A DNA stretch of 64,000 nucleotides, taken from Prostheceraeus crozeri. Lineage: Eukaryota > Platyhelminthes > Polycladida > Euryleptidae. The notes beneath the pieces are model-generated. The model saw only the letters and a list, made by a program, of their open reading frames with translations. It was not told the origin of the DNA and did not search any database. How positions within the stretch are numbered: the stretch's first letter is position 1; each line of letters begins with the position of its first letter. The stretch spans positions 20,244 to 84,243 of the forward strand of contig CAJQUW010010360.1 of the NCBI GenBank assembly GCA_907163375.1. Direction: 5' to 3'. This document shows positions 21,101-32,659 of this stretch, one piece after another. A program made the translations under genes and the position numbers.

Positions 21101-21713
21101 CTCCAGACTCACAATACCATCCCGTTTTAAAGTTTAGGATCGAAAAACATCTATGTATTTTCTTGTATTTATTCTGAACATGAAAAACAATCCATTCCAT
21201 GTATTTGATGAAAAGAATTGTAGAAGCTAGGAACAATTGTTGAAACTTTTTGGTCAACAGTGAAAGGTAATCAAACTTCTATCTAAAGAAGAAAGGAATC
21301 TAGTCTAAACTGCTCTTTTATCTTTCTCTACTCAGGGGGTTTCAGAAGCTCTGATGAGTTAAGCCTTCTCCTCAGGAGAGAGCGCGTGTTGGCTCATTGA
21401 CACACTGCGGTGTGAACTGGTGTATAAATAGGGGAACAGCAATTGCTTGTAAAAAAGGGATGCATCTGACCGCTTCTTAGTAACCAAAAGAAAAACGAAG
21501 ACAAGTAAAAAGTCCCTTTCTTTCTCATCCAATACGACCGTGTCTTGGAGCAGCGAATGATTTTTATTACGCTGCACTGCCACAGTGCATAATAACAAAA
21601 GTGGCAAGAACACAAATACGGTTTTGGTTGAAACATAAGCGAAAGTCACTTTATGCAGAAGTTAAGATCCAGTTATCCTGAAAAAATAGTTAAATTAATA
21701 ATACAGAAATCTC

Positions 21714-21809
21714 CCGCTTTAGCGGATTGACTTCCGAGAACTGCCCCTCTTAACCGTAGGGTTTTTCATGTATTGCAAATGTTTCTTGATTTTTCTCCCG
21801 CTTAAGCGG
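21714..21809. repeat. Pair of 12-bp palindromes in direct repeats
   Basis: CCGCTTTAGCGG at 21714-21725 and CCGCTTAAGCGG at 21798-21809, each preceded by CT and followed by ATT. The spacing is 84 bp. No function assigned. Confidence 0.6.
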
Positions 21810-22738
21810 ATTTAAAAGTACTAATGATGATAATCTAACCATTCTGCCAGTAGAATTGTTGAATTTCACAAGTATCGGAATTCAAACACAAAGTTTGAAT
21901 ATGAATTTGAATTTCAAGTTGGAAAATTCCATTTTGTTGAATTCGATCTCTATGAAAAGGTTGGCCCCTATCACAATGAAAAGCACCAAAAATTAACGTT
22001 GATCTTGTGCCACTGTTATGTTTAGTAAGTTTTCAACCTTTTGGTGCAATGTGTGCTTCCTTCATCGGCCAGCGCCTACAAAAAGGTGACCCATAGCATT
22101 TTTCGATCAATTCCATTAATGTCCACTTAGGCTATCTGGCTAATATGAAAAATAAAAGCTACTTCATGACCAACAAGGGAGAATCACTTCCGTATTACCA
22201 TGGAATCTAACAGTTCTTTGTGCTTCTGAGCGTGACATTGAGCATGAGTTCTTTCTACCAATTGCAATGATATTTCCTATATTTATCATGATCACTTAAT
22301 GTAGCAGTCTTCCTCATAAACCTTGCAGGGCAATGGAATCACCTCACTTCATACTTCTCTGCATTCATAAATGTTGATTCCGATAATGGCAGTATCATAT
22401 TCAGAAGTGCAATGTTTTTTTACAAAGAATAGTATAATCTCGTTAATACTACGGTTATCAACATGTCATCTTTGGTGCTTAAGTGTAAGATCTGGAAATT
22501 ATTTGTGTCGAATTGGCAAGTTACAGAAAATTACTTGAGAATTTGGAAATAGCTAAAATAGAAATCCACTTCCAAGAAATCGAATTGTTATTTTTCACTG
22601 CATTTTTCAAGTGAAAGAGCCATTCAATGTGGCTTCCGCCAACTTCGAGTTGGCGCTGCAGGAGATTACGAAGCGCTCTCATAGCGTTTTGGCGTATTCC
22701 AGCAGGAATTTCTCTTATCTCTGTTCTTTGGTAGCATT

Positions 22739-23581
22739 CAGTGGCGGCCCGTCCATATGGGCGCCTGGGGCGCAGCCCTCCATTAAAAATTATTTACATC
22801 AAAGAAAATTACACAGAACATTGCGCTGAAACGCAACTGATCTGATAGACTGAATTGAACTATCAATGGTTCAACCTGTATTGCTAAACACATTCGAAGC
22901 GTGGTTCAGTGACTCATTCAGACGTCACTCTCCCTCTCTTCTACCGGATGGGGCGCACAATCTGTGCGCCTTGATTCATACATATTTTGCTGATCATACA
23001 TCTGCATACATCGAAGATTTTTAGCAGCTTCGCACGCGTAAACAATGCATGGATGGGGCGCTCTCAAAAAGTCCCTCTGGCTCGCTTTCGTACATTCTGA
23101 TTAGGTAACGCCGCGCGTGCGTTGGGAAGTCAGATTCTGGTCAAACTTATGTTATTCTGATGCGTGTATACAAGCCTTGGACTGGTGAAGCACTTTCAAT
23201 CATAACTGTGTCTCACTGTGTCGACTGAGAATGAATCAGATTGCATATCTTTTAATGAATTGCTTTATCTTTGAATAAATGAAATTGATAAATGAAGTCG
23301 TTTCTACATTTCATGCCGGTTTCTGTTATCAAATTCAAATTTTTTCTTTCTTTACTTAACTTGGAAGTGTTCGAGCGATGATTTTGTTTTTAAGTAGGCT
23401 TCCGAAAATAATGTCATTATGAAGGACCACAGTAGCATATTTGCAGTGAGGCTTATCATGTCATAAACAGGCATTTACATAGGCGCACATGAAATATAGC
23501 AGAGACCGTAGTAGATGATGGGCTAAGATGAAGACGTTTGTATTGCTCCCCACATGAGCAGGACTGCACGAGCCGCCACTG
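22739..23581. mobile_element. Non-autonomous hAT element, 843 bp
   Basis: Perfect 8-bp target duplication GTAGCATT (22731-22738 and 23582-23589). Terminal inverted repeats begin CAGTGGCGGCCCGTCCA and CAGTGGCGGCTCGTGCA, typical hAT starts. No transposase is encoded. It lies in PIBF1 intron 1. Confidence 0.88.
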
Positions 23582-23589
23582 GTAGCATT

Positions 23590-24662
23590 GCTAGTCCCAT
23601 CGAGTGGGCATCTACTTGGGCCTTGTGTGGTGACGGAAATGGGGCGCGGATCACATGCTTACAGTCTAAGGCGCTTCGCAAATTCTCTCCAAACCGTCGT
23701 TATGCGACTGTGTGTGTCCATCAAATGGGCCAAAAATGGCGATCAAATGTCTGCTCTTTGCAAGTGAATGATTAAGCAATGAGAACCAATGTTAACACTC
23801 ACACTTAAAACGCTAACGAGATGCTGACGTGTGAATATACTCGATTCATGATGATATATTTTCCATAGAAAGATGATGACATTTGACATAGGAAGCTGCA
23901 ATCGTTTGAAAACGATGACTGCACAGTGCATAGAGATGACTGATGATGTCACATTGAATAACGCTTATTGAAAATTGCAATTTCAAAGACAGAAAATTGC
24001 AATTGTTAAACATCAACACTACTTCAGTACCATTGTTTTTACGTTTGTAGCTTTCTATTGGACTAAATTTCTCTTTTGATGACTGATTGATTTTAACGTG
24101 TGCTTTTATATTTAAACCACTGACGAAGAAGACATTGTCTTTGAAATTGCAATTTGGTATGTTACTCGTAAATAAAGGATGATAGAATGAAGCGAAGTTC
24201 TTCGAATTGCCTCAATATGTTACGATTCATGAAACTGAAAAGTTTGCATTTGATTTTATGTAAACTAAATGAATAGCTATTTCCGGGTTCTTACATGCTT
24301 TTCCGTAACTTACCCATTCGACAGAAAATAATTTCCCGATCTTATACTTGAGCACCAAAACATCATGTTGATAACTGCAGTATTAACGAAATCATAGCTA
24401 TTATTTCTAACCTTTACACTTCTTCTGAATCACCCTGTATCAACCTCTACTGTACTTCAAGTGGGCTTATTCTTCATCTCATATTTTCACTGTACTTGAG
24501 ATTGATTGAAACTATTGAATTGCTGGAAAATATTTTTACGATTTCTGGTAGCCCAAAACAAGGCATGTACATGTGCATGTCAACCCTTTGTTTCAAAGAT
24601 TCGTGTGTCACACGTATTCGTTACATATTATTCTCTAAACAATCGCACTTCTGTCTTTGTAG
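23590..24662. other. PIBF1 intron 1, last 1.1 kb
   Basis: AT-rich intron sequence ending in a pyrimidine-containing acceptor. No repeat or gene recognised. Confidence 0.5.
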
Positions 24663-25418
24663 AAAAAGTTGGAATCAGAAGTACAAATGTATCGTACGGA
24701 GACTAAACGACGTCAGGATAACACGAAGCGTGAATTCGAAGCTGCTCTCTTGAAGCAGATGCAGTTGGAGGAGGCCAACAATCGTCTCATTCACAAGACG
24801 TCGGAATTGAAGCGACAGCTCAACCTCGAATCCCTTCATCTTTCTGAAGAAGAGTATGAGGAACTTCGAGCGAAGCCAGAGCGGGAGATCAGTGTTCATG
24901 ACTTCGTTGCAATGAGATTTTACGAAGTGATTCTACCAGTGGAGCGAGAACTCGTCGATTTCCGACGCCGTTTGACAGAAATCGAAGAGGAAAAGCGTCT
25001 TCTAGCCGAAGAACGTGCAGATTTAGCCGATGGCTACACGAGAGAGCGAGAATTGCATCACACACTACAGGAAGAATACCAGAAGACTCTGTTGGCACTC
25101 TCAGACACCAAAGCTTTGGTTCAGCATGGAAATTACAAGATCGAAAACTTTGACCAAGTTCGAGATGAAAGAGAACATTATGAAGCGAATTATAGTGATC
25201 TTCAAGAACGTCATGCTCATCTTGAAGTTGATCATGAGAACGTGCTGAAGGAGAGAGACGAATTGTTAAGGGACATGGCCTCAGCGAAGCAGACGATCAG
25301 TCTTTTAACTCAAGACAAAGATTATCTGACGAAGGAAAACAACGAATTCTCTTTGAGAAATAGACATGAAGAGGACAGAATTCAGCAATTAACACGTCAG
25401 CTTGAAGAAGCCAAAGAG
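24663..25418 (+). CDS. PIBF1: PIBF1 coding exon 2 (residues 99-350)
   Basis: Acceptor TTTGTAG at 24662, donor GTAATG at 25419; 252 codons, phase 0 at both ends. It is long charged coiled coil. Strong blocks against vertebrate PIBF1 are QLEEANN, SEEEYEELRAKP, VAMRFYEVILPVERE, ALSDTKALVQHGNYKIEN and RHEEDRIQQLTRQLEEAK. The spacing from exon 1 (34 residues between the SLL of exon 1 and QLEE) equals that in the human protein, which argues that no exon lies between. Confidence 0.93.
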
Positions 25419-26241
25419 GTAATGACACATTTATTGCCTTCCTTTTTATCACGAAGTTGATCTTTGATGATTTCCCCCAGACTAAGAAAAATCTTCATTA
25501 TTGACAGTTGTGAAACACCATCCATACCCGTTATGGTCTGTATGCTTTCGCCGTGTAATTTTTTTCCTTATCTGTATATTTAATTCAAAGAGAAGTTTAC
25601 AAATAATTCCATAACGTCAATTTTTTTGTCAATTCACTCAATTTAGCAGGTGACATGAATTTTCGCTGACGTTGCAGATCTACAAAATTATCATTCTACT
25701 GTTTACAATATATTAGTAGATTAAAGTAACAGAATATTATATTGCGTTATTGAAATTGTACCACACCAACCGAACAAGAACAAGACTCGCTTATTTGACT
25801 GTGATGCACTCATCACAATTGAACAAATGCAAAAATTATTGACGGTTCTTAATTAATCAGCAGTAAAAATCAAGAAATTCATAGTAATTGAAGAGTGATC
25901 TTATTCTACTTTGTCTATAGACTTTCCTCCATGACTTTTGATCGATATGTAAGATTGATAAGATCCTTCTCAAGAAGATTACCTAATTTATTATAATCCG
26001 AACATATCCCTATAAATAGAACGAGTTAACTTTAGATCTTGTGGATAAATCTTTATTTGCACTCCTAGTCATCTTCTGCTGAGGAACATATGCGATGTAT
26101 AGGCTGACCCACCCTGCCGTGTAGAAAAAGCCTGCTGCATAGGAGTTATGCAGTAATAGCGTGGCTTGAATGCAGGGAGTGAATGGGGGATCCATTCATT
26201 TTTTGGATGGAAATTCATCGGAAATATTTCTTCCTTTCCAG
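25419..26241. other. PIBF1 intron 2
   Basis: 823-bp intron, the only short one in the gene and the only one without a recognisable transposon. Confidence 0.7.
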
Positions 26242-26832
26242 GCTCGGGAAACGCTGTACGAGAAGTATGTTCGTTCTCGGGATGAATACAAATCTCAATA
26301 CGAAGGTCGTCTTCATGATGAGCTTGAACAGCTGCGATTACGAACAGACACAGAATTGGATCGCCTGAAAACAAATACAAAGGAAATGTATGAACGAGAA
26401 AATCGCAGCCTTCGAGAACAACGCGATGAAGCGTTCTTGGAGAGAGATCGTGCCGAAAGTCGATTCAAGGAAGCAACTGCCAAGTTCGAAAATTTACAAC
26501 GTGATCTCTCCAGTGTTCAATCATGCGCAGATACACGGGTAGCAGAACTATTAGGTGATGTCAAACTGAAAGCCTTTGAGCTGGAGAGGGCGAATCTCAT
26601 GATTGAGGAACTGAGGGGGAAATTGAGAGAACTGGAGCTGAATTATGAGAAAGTGCAAGTGAAATTGGAAGCTGTGACGAAAGAATATTATTGCCTGGAA
26701 TCAGAGAGCGGTCAGAAGTTAGCGGAACTTGAGACCAAGGCGGAAGAGCAGAAAGCCAAACTGGAATCATACGAGGCTGTGGAGAGTGAACTCGATCATG
26801 TTGTGATGGAAGCTGCGGAGAAATGTGAGGAG
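26242..26832 (+). CDS. PIBF1: PIBF1 coding exon 3 (residues 351-547)
   Basis: Acceptor TTTCCAG at 26241, donor GTAAGC at 26833; 197 codons, phase 0. It encodes the most conserved part: ETLYEKYVRSRDEYKSQYE, HDELEQLRLRT, YERENRSLREQRDEA, TKEYYCLESE and ELDHVVMEAAE. It is continuous coiled coil predicted by heptad-like leucine and charged-residue spacing. Confidence 0.94.
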
Positions 26833-27249
26833 GTAAGCCCACTTCTAGAAATGCAGAGATATCTATTCTCCTTCGTCAATAATCAGAAAGTTTTCTTACA
26901 AACCTAGAAGTCATGAATACGCAGTGCGTGTAGGTGCACCGGATTGTCGATATGTAATGTCATCCAGATGTACATGAAGTAGCCAGTGAGGCGTTATTGT
27001 CATATACATCATAAGCTGTAAAATCGGAATTTCAAATGCTGGTATTTATCATTGTTCTATTCATGCTGTTCATACTATATGCTCGGTAAATGCAAATTAC
27101 CAGCAATTGAATTGGTCCGACGAAAATATGGAACCCATTCCTTTGTTAGAAAAATGAATTCCAGCAAATAATGGGCTAGAGTTATCCATATTTATTTCCA
27201 AGTGAGAGAAACCCAAAAAACACCGTTGTTGGCTATAATGCTTTAATAA

Positions 27250-27288
27250 GCGAGGCCTTTCAACCGGCTCAGCCAGTCATCGTCAGGC
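27250..27288 (-). ncRNA. Hammerhead-like motif, PLE3 left arm
   Basis: Minus strand: CUGACGA, extra U, helix II GACUGG/CCGGUU, GAAA, palindrome AGGCCU then C. Helix I is only 2 bp. Probably decayed. The right arm holds a plus-strand copy near 27864-27903. Confidence 0.5.
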
Positions 27289-27495
27289 GAATGACAATTC
27301 TTGACAGAAGAAATTGTACGGATTGCAAAATACAGCTCACTTGGCATGCAGCATTTGAAAGTCAAAATCAATTAAGTTAGTTATTAAAGAAATAATTCCG
27401 CTAACAAAAAGTAATCCAAGAGCATACTACTAGCAGATCAGGAGAAGAAAGTAAAGTCATGATACCAGAAAAATTACAAGAGAAAGTCATTAAAG

Positions 27496-27732
27496 TCAGA
27501 AATCACTTATGTTGTGCTTGGTGCGATTCGACGAGGATAACTTCTTGCTCCACCAGGCCTCCTCTACGATTCTCCTTCTCCAACTACCTTCTCTGTCGAT
27601 GACCTTCATCGCATCAAAATCGACTGAATGCGAGCATTCATGAACGTGTTGGGGAACTTCAGAGCGAGTAACGTCCAGCTCTCGAACAGCCCTCACGTGC
27701 TCACGCTTACGTTCCTCCAGTGTACGGAACAA
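27496..27732 (-). pseudogene. PLE3 GIY-YIG domain C-terminal fragment
   Basis: 78 codons with RTLEERKREHVRAV, QHVHECSHSVDFD, MKVIDREGSWRRRIVEEAWW and SSNRTKHN, the C-terminal half of the PLE GIY-YIG domain including the conserved Glu-rich helix. The GIY and YIG strands and the whole reverse transcriptase are missing. Confidence 0.82.
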
Positions 27733-28397
27733 ACTTTTGAATTACTATTTGTTAACGGAATTATTTCTTTAGTAACTTTGATTGATTTTGACTTTCTATG
27801 CTGCATGCCAAGTGAGCTGTATTTTGCAATCCGTACAATTTCTTCTGTCAAGAATTGTCATTCGACTGACGATGACTGGCTGGGCCGGTCGAAAGGCGTC
27901 GCTTAAAATAGCATTATAGCCAACAATGGTGTTTTTTGAGCCTCCCCCACTTGGAAATAAATAAAGAAAAATGACTGTTTTAAGCCATTTGATGGAAGTA
28001 CATAAGGTAGCAGTAAATATGCAAACGTGATTATCTACCAGGATTTACCATTCAACACCAACGGCAACAGGAGAGAAATCCTTCGAATATCTTCAAGAAT
28101 CATTGTTTCATCATTATCGCTTTTTTATCTACAGAGAAAACTCTTAAGAGATGGTCATTGGTCATGTATATGAAGGGCATTATTTTTCATATGTAATTAA
28201 CCAGACGACGGGAGATCATAATGTCGATCTTTTTACCGAAACGATAGCAGCAAAAACTCCCTGAGTAGTTTGAGGTCGAAGTAATATTCCAAAAGTAAAC
28301 AGACTGATCTTCGGCGTCCAGCGACTTCGTTGGTCGATCTTACAATAGCGTTACGGGCCAAGCAAGCCGTGTGAAGATATATGAAGAGTGAGTGATA

Positions 28398-30619
28398 TTA
28401 AGAATTGTGATGTCTGTATGAATGCATGTCTAATTGTGAAGTCAGATTGTAGTGTGGCAGTTCATATTTCTTGTTTATTGTAGGTTTCAAGTATGTGATT
28501 GCTTTGGCTTCTGTTATTGTTGTCTCGTGTGTTGAACAGTTTGCTAATGAGACCGACCTGAAAATTTCCGATGCTGCCCTCTCCATTGTGTTTATCTTGC
28601 AGATGTTGATATAAGGCACTGGTGATGCTTTTATTTTCTATAGCTCTTTTGTGTTCTTGATGTCTCGTTTTTAGCATCCTCGCTGTTTTGCCGATGTAAA
28701 ATTCTCCGCAATGTACACATATGTACTGATACACTACAAAGCGGTCTCTACAAGTATATTTACTGTTTACTAAGTCCTTACAAATACTACAGTCGCAAGA
28801 TTTATTATTATTACTATTTTTTAGAAAAGACGCTGAATTACAGCCATACTCATTTGTCAAACTTATTGGTAAGCTATACTTCTTAATTAATTTATTAACC
28901 TTACGGTTGCAGCGATCAGTAACATACGGTAGCTTGAAATTTACATTCCCATCTTGACGTGCTTTACTTTGCTTCCTTAAAATACTTATATTCGTATCTT
29001 TTTTGTTGTAGCCACTATTTTCTAAGATATTTTCAAATTTGGAAAGGTTCTCTTTTCTGAGTTCGGGGTCATTGGACTGTTTGCTTATAGTATTAATGCT
29101 ATTCCTAACATAGTTAGACTTTACATGCGCAGGTAAGAACGAGTCTTTTCTAAGAACGATGCCCGAATGGCATTCCTTTTGATACCAGGAGTACTCTAAA
29201 TTTCCCCCCTTATGCGAATTTGAATATCCAAAAAAGGTAACAAATTTTGTGGTTTTGGTGCTTCTATTGAAAACTTGATATTAGTATTAATAGACTCGAA
29301 AGCTTCTCGAATTGACCTGAAGTGGTCTTCATCGTATTCTAACGGACCGATAATAATGTCATCTATGTATCGCTTGTATAGACTTGGGTTGAAATTTAAC
29401 TTTTCTAAAGCATTAGTTTCTATTTTATGCATAAAAATTATTGCAAAAGGCGGTGCCAAATGGCATCCCATAGGAACGCCTCTAATTTGCTTATAGATTT
29501 TATCATTGTACTTCACTTCATAATTGTAGTAAACAAAGCGTAGTAATTTTTCTACGTTTTCAATATTTATCCCAAAGTTTTCAATTTTATCCCAATTATT
29601 TCGCAAATGTTCAATATTGTATTGTATATCCACTGCTAATGGAATGCTTGGGTACAAGTTTTTTACGTCAAGCGAAATAAATACGTGGTTATTATTGATG
29701 CTACCAAAACTGTCTAGAGCTAAAATTAGATCATCAGTTTTAGTTAGATGTGCCGGAACAAACCTTAGGGCTTGTGTTAATATTTTTGAAACAACCTAGT
29801 CTATTTTCTCAACCGGTGTGTTGTTGACTGAGGCTATCGGTCGAACGGAAAACCCTCTTCTGACTTTTCTTTGTGATTTTTAATAAAAGTAAAGAAGTTT
29901 GCTGGATTACTCCCTGTACTTATTAACCTCTCGCTTTGAGAGAGTAACGGACTGTCCTTAATCGCGGTTTTTATTAGTTTATTCGCTTGTTTTTCGATGG
30001 CGTCTCTTTTACTTTTTTCTAGTATTTGGTAAGTATCTTCATCTTGAAGAAAAGCTTAGTTCTTATCAATGTAGTCCTCAGTTTTACAGAGTACGAATTG
30101 ATTGGTTTTATCCGACCTCACGCATTGTAGGTCATTTCTATTTAGAAAAGCTTTAGTCGTTTTACTTTTTTTATTTATATCTACATAAGATTTGCTTTTT
30201 CTAAGTTTTGCTGTTTCGCAGTCTAAAATTCCTTTTAGATCATTTTCAAAACAAATTAACTTATTTTCTTATTCTTCGCTCATCTTAGGCGGCAAACGAC
30301 ATGAATTCTTAGTGAACGGAACCTTTAGTACTGTTTCATCTTTAGGCTCATCTTTCATCCTATCGCTCCAACGTAAATTATATTTTAGGGCTTCAAAGTT
30401 CAAAGAAACCTTTTCCCAAAAAGACTTATGCTTAGGTCCTTTATTTAGAAAATCCCCTACAGCATCGGGAATCTCCAAGTAGGTCTCATTAGTAAACTTG
30501 GTGTCTGGAGTTGAATGATTAGTCGAGTGGTTTATGTTGATTTGATAGGGAAAACACGGCTGCTTAGCACATTTATAAAAATCATTACAAAGTGGGTAGT
30601 GAAAACCGCAGAGTCTCAA
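28398..30619 (-). pseudogene. PLE4 minus-strand RT + GIY-YIG, several breaks
   Basis: N-terminal region (30619-30269) with EIPDAVGDFLNKGPKHKS. Motif RPIAS near 29830 and then FVPAHLTKTDDLIL, ISLDVKNLYPSIPL, RGVPMGCHLAPPFA, the catalytic YIDD in LYKRYIDDIIIG and LLPFLDIQIR follow. A run of six C at 29205-29210 shifts the frame compared with seven in the duplicate. The endonuclease (28860-28462) has YICVHCGEFYIGKTARMLKT and HQEHKRA, then a 2-bp deletion before the C-terminus. There are also stops near 29800 and elsewhere. The sequence style differs from PLE1 and PLE2, so it belongs to another PLE clade. Confidence 0.8.
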
Positions 30620-30836
30620 CCACTTCTTACTGTGCTTTCTGAACAGTTACTGCTTTCTAAAAAATCATTATGATCTCCTGTCGTCTGGTCAATTGCGTTA
30701 ACAACACCGTGAACCTTCCATGGTACGCGAAGAACACTGCGATAAGCTACATCAACACTCAAGTGAAGTATGTGAGGACAGAAAGCCACATGAAGTTTTT
30801 GAAGAGCTGCTTGAATTACAATGTCATTCCCAACTA

Positions 30837-31741
30837 TCGAGTCTATTAATACTAATATCAAGTTTTCAATAGAAGCACCAAAACCACAAAATTTGTTACC
30901 TTTTTTGGATATTCAAATTCGCATAAGGGGGGGAAATTTAGAGTACTCCTGGTATCAAAAGGAATGCCATTCGGGCATCGTTCTTAGAAAAGACTCGTTC
31001 TTACCTGCGCATGTAAAGTCTAACAATGTTAGGAATAGCATTAATACTATAAGCAAACGGTCCAATGACCCCGAACTCAGAAAAGAGAACCTTTCCAAAT
31101 TAGAAAATATCTTAGAAAATAGTGGCTACAACAAAAAAGATACGAATATAAGTATTTTAAGGAAGCAAAGTAAAGCACGTCAAGATGGGAATGTAAATTT
31201 CAAGCTACCGTATGTTACTGATCGCTGCAACCGTAAGGTTAATAAATTAATTAAGAAGTATAGCTTACCAATAAGTTTGACAAATGAGTATGGCTGTAAT
31301 TCAGCGTCTTTTCTAAAAAATAGTAATAATAATAAATCTTGCGACTGTAGTATTTGTAAGGACTTAGTAAACAGTAAATATACTTGTAGAGACCGCTTTG
31401 TAGTGTATCAGTACATATGTGTACATTGCGGAGAATTTTACATCGGCAAAACAGCGAGGATGCTAAAAACGAGACATCAAGAACACAAAAGAGCTATAGA
31501 AAATAAAAGCATCACCAGTGCCTTACATCAACATCTGCAAGATAAACACAATGGAGAGGGCAGCATCGGAAATTTTCAGGTCGGTCTCATTAGCAAACTG
31601 TTCAACACACGAGACACAACAATAACAGAAGCCAAAGCAATCACATACTTGAAACCTACAATAAACAAGAAATATGAACTGCCACACTACAATCTGACTT
31701 CACAATTAGACATGCATTCATACAGACATCACAATTCTTAA
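30837..31741 (+). pseudogene. PLE4 inverted copy: RT C-terminus + intact GIY-YIG
   Basis: An uninterrupted frame of about 300 codons: TNIKFSIEAPKPQNLLPFLD, NLEYSWYQKECHSG, ENSGYNKKDTN, DCSICKDLVN, YICVHCGEFYIGKTARMLKT, HQEHKRAIENK, TEAKAITYLKPTINKKYEL. It starts after RT motif D, so the polymerase catalytic residues are absent. The GIY-YIG domain looks complete. It lacks both frameshifts of the minus copy, so it preserves an older intact state. A plus-strand N-terminal piece (30690-30836, with LKSCLNYNVIPNYR) abuts it with a frame break. Confidence 0.78.
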
Positions 31742-32087
31742 TATCACTCACTCTTCATATATCTTCACACGGCTTGCTTGGCCCGTAACGCTATTGTAAG
31801 ATCGACCAACGAAGGTGCTGGACGCCGAAGATCAGTCTGTTTACTTTTGGAATATTACTTCGACCTCAAACTACTCAGGGAGTTTTTGCTGCTATCGTTT
31901 CGGTAAAAAATCATTATTTTTCACATGAAATTATTTGATATGACCCAAATGTCGTTCACACCTATTTGTTTTCGTGAGTTGATGAGTTGTAGCATAACTC
32001 ATCAAAATATGTAGTTTTGTTCGACACATGGGTTTGTTCGACACAGTTTCGATGGTTTTGTTCGACAGTAGTTTTGTTCGACATTAT

Positions 32088-32110
32088 GATATATATATAT
32101 ATATATATAT
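32088..32110. repeat. (TA)n microsatellite
   Basis: Short TA run just inside the left 13-bp repeat cluster. Confidence 0.85.
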
Positions 32111-32150
32111 TATACAATTGATCATAAGTAATCGCCATGAGACTTAATAA

Positions 32151-32258
32151 TAAAGATAAATTAAAAAAATCAACGTAGTCTCAAGATAGAAATTGTTTAT
32201 TATTGTGAATAAACAATTTCTATCTTGAGACTACGTTGATTTTTTTAATTTATCTTTA
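32151..32258. mobile_element. Perfect fold-back, 49-bp arms, 10-nt loop
   Basis: Arms 32151-32199 and 32210-32258 are exact complements over 49 bases, with the core CAACGTAGTCTCAAGATAGA. Lack of any mismatch implies recent insertion or conversion. It sits next to a (TA)n run, as fold-back 1 does. Confidence 0.9.
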
Positions 32259-32659
32259 TATTATACAATGTATATAATAAGGTTATTATTTTCTTGCGTA
32301 TACCAAGTTCTATATCATAGCATTCATAGACATCCCTGATTAAATTGCAGTCTGTTTCATAAAACTGTATTTTCTTTGTTTAGCATTTTACTCCATACAT
32401 TCGCGTACTCTGTGGTAGCCTTATATCAAGTTCCATCCTAGCAGGGATATAGAAATGTGACGGGGCAATATAGCAATAGAAATAAGTCATAACATGCTTT
32501 AATGTCAGCATAGATAATACATGGCATAGAGCAAGGATTTCCATGAAAAAAACACTGTCGAACAAAACCATGTGTCGAACAAAACCATGTGTCGAACAAA
32601 ACCACTGTCGAACAAAATGCCTAAAATCCATGATATCTTATTGTCGAACAAAACTGCTA

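Larger units (their letters stand above)
20862..22738. other. PIBF1 intron 1 segment, no gene
   Basis: Contains the second copy of a short dispersed repeat (21012-21100), a block at 21290-21660 that may be a decayed retroelement end, and two 12-bp palindromes. No coding region is supported. Confidence 0.5.
27191..27961 (-). mobile_element. Short PLE remnant with inverted terminal repeats (PLE3)
   Basis: Arms at about 27191-27414 and 27741-27961 are inverted copies with scattered differences, ending TTTATTTCCAAGTG. Between them lies only the C-terminal part of a PLE protein on the minus strand. Each arm contains a hammerhead-like core. This looks like a 5'-truncated PLE bounded by inverted terminal repeats, in PIBF1 intron 3. 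Confidence 0.78.
28230..31909. mobile_element. PLE with 1.07-kb inverted duplication (PLE4)
   Basis: A minus-strand PLE spans about 30619 to 28230. Its 3' 1070 bp (28230-29299) is duplicated in inverted orientation at 30837-31909 (1073 bp). The two arms differ by two indels (1 and 2 bp) and a handful of substitutions; both break at TCGA. Just upstream of the plus arm (about 30690-30836) lies PLE N-terminal coding sequence in plus orientation, so the plus copy is an internally deleted element. A 29-bp block at 28195-28223 matches the inverse of 30666-30694, suggesting head-to-tail continuation at the left edge. Located in PIBF1 intron 3. Confidence 0.8.
32014..32654. mobile_element. Element framed by inverted clusters of a 13-bp repeat
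   Basis: GTTTTGTTCGACA occurs four times at left (32014, 32031, 32055, 32071; the second has one mismatch). Its complement TGTCGAACAAAAC occurs five times at right (32556, 32573, 32590, 32606 with one mismatch, 32642). Between the clusters lie a (TA)n run, a perfect fold-back and AT-rich sequence; no protein. Inverted subterminal repeat clusters are typical of DNA-transposon transposase binding, so a non-autonomous DNA transposon is my guess. No terminal repeat or target duplication was found. Confidence 0.6.

Noticed and set aside
21359-21649. 96-codon minus-strand frame with a signal-peptide-like hydrophobic start
   Set aside because: No recognisable domain, overlapping frames equally open, and low-complexity hydrophobic composition; not supported as a gene.
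22022-22080. CCGATGAAGG...-type sequence resembling a PLE hammerhead
   Set aside because: The CUGANGA core is not intact and helix II does not pair.
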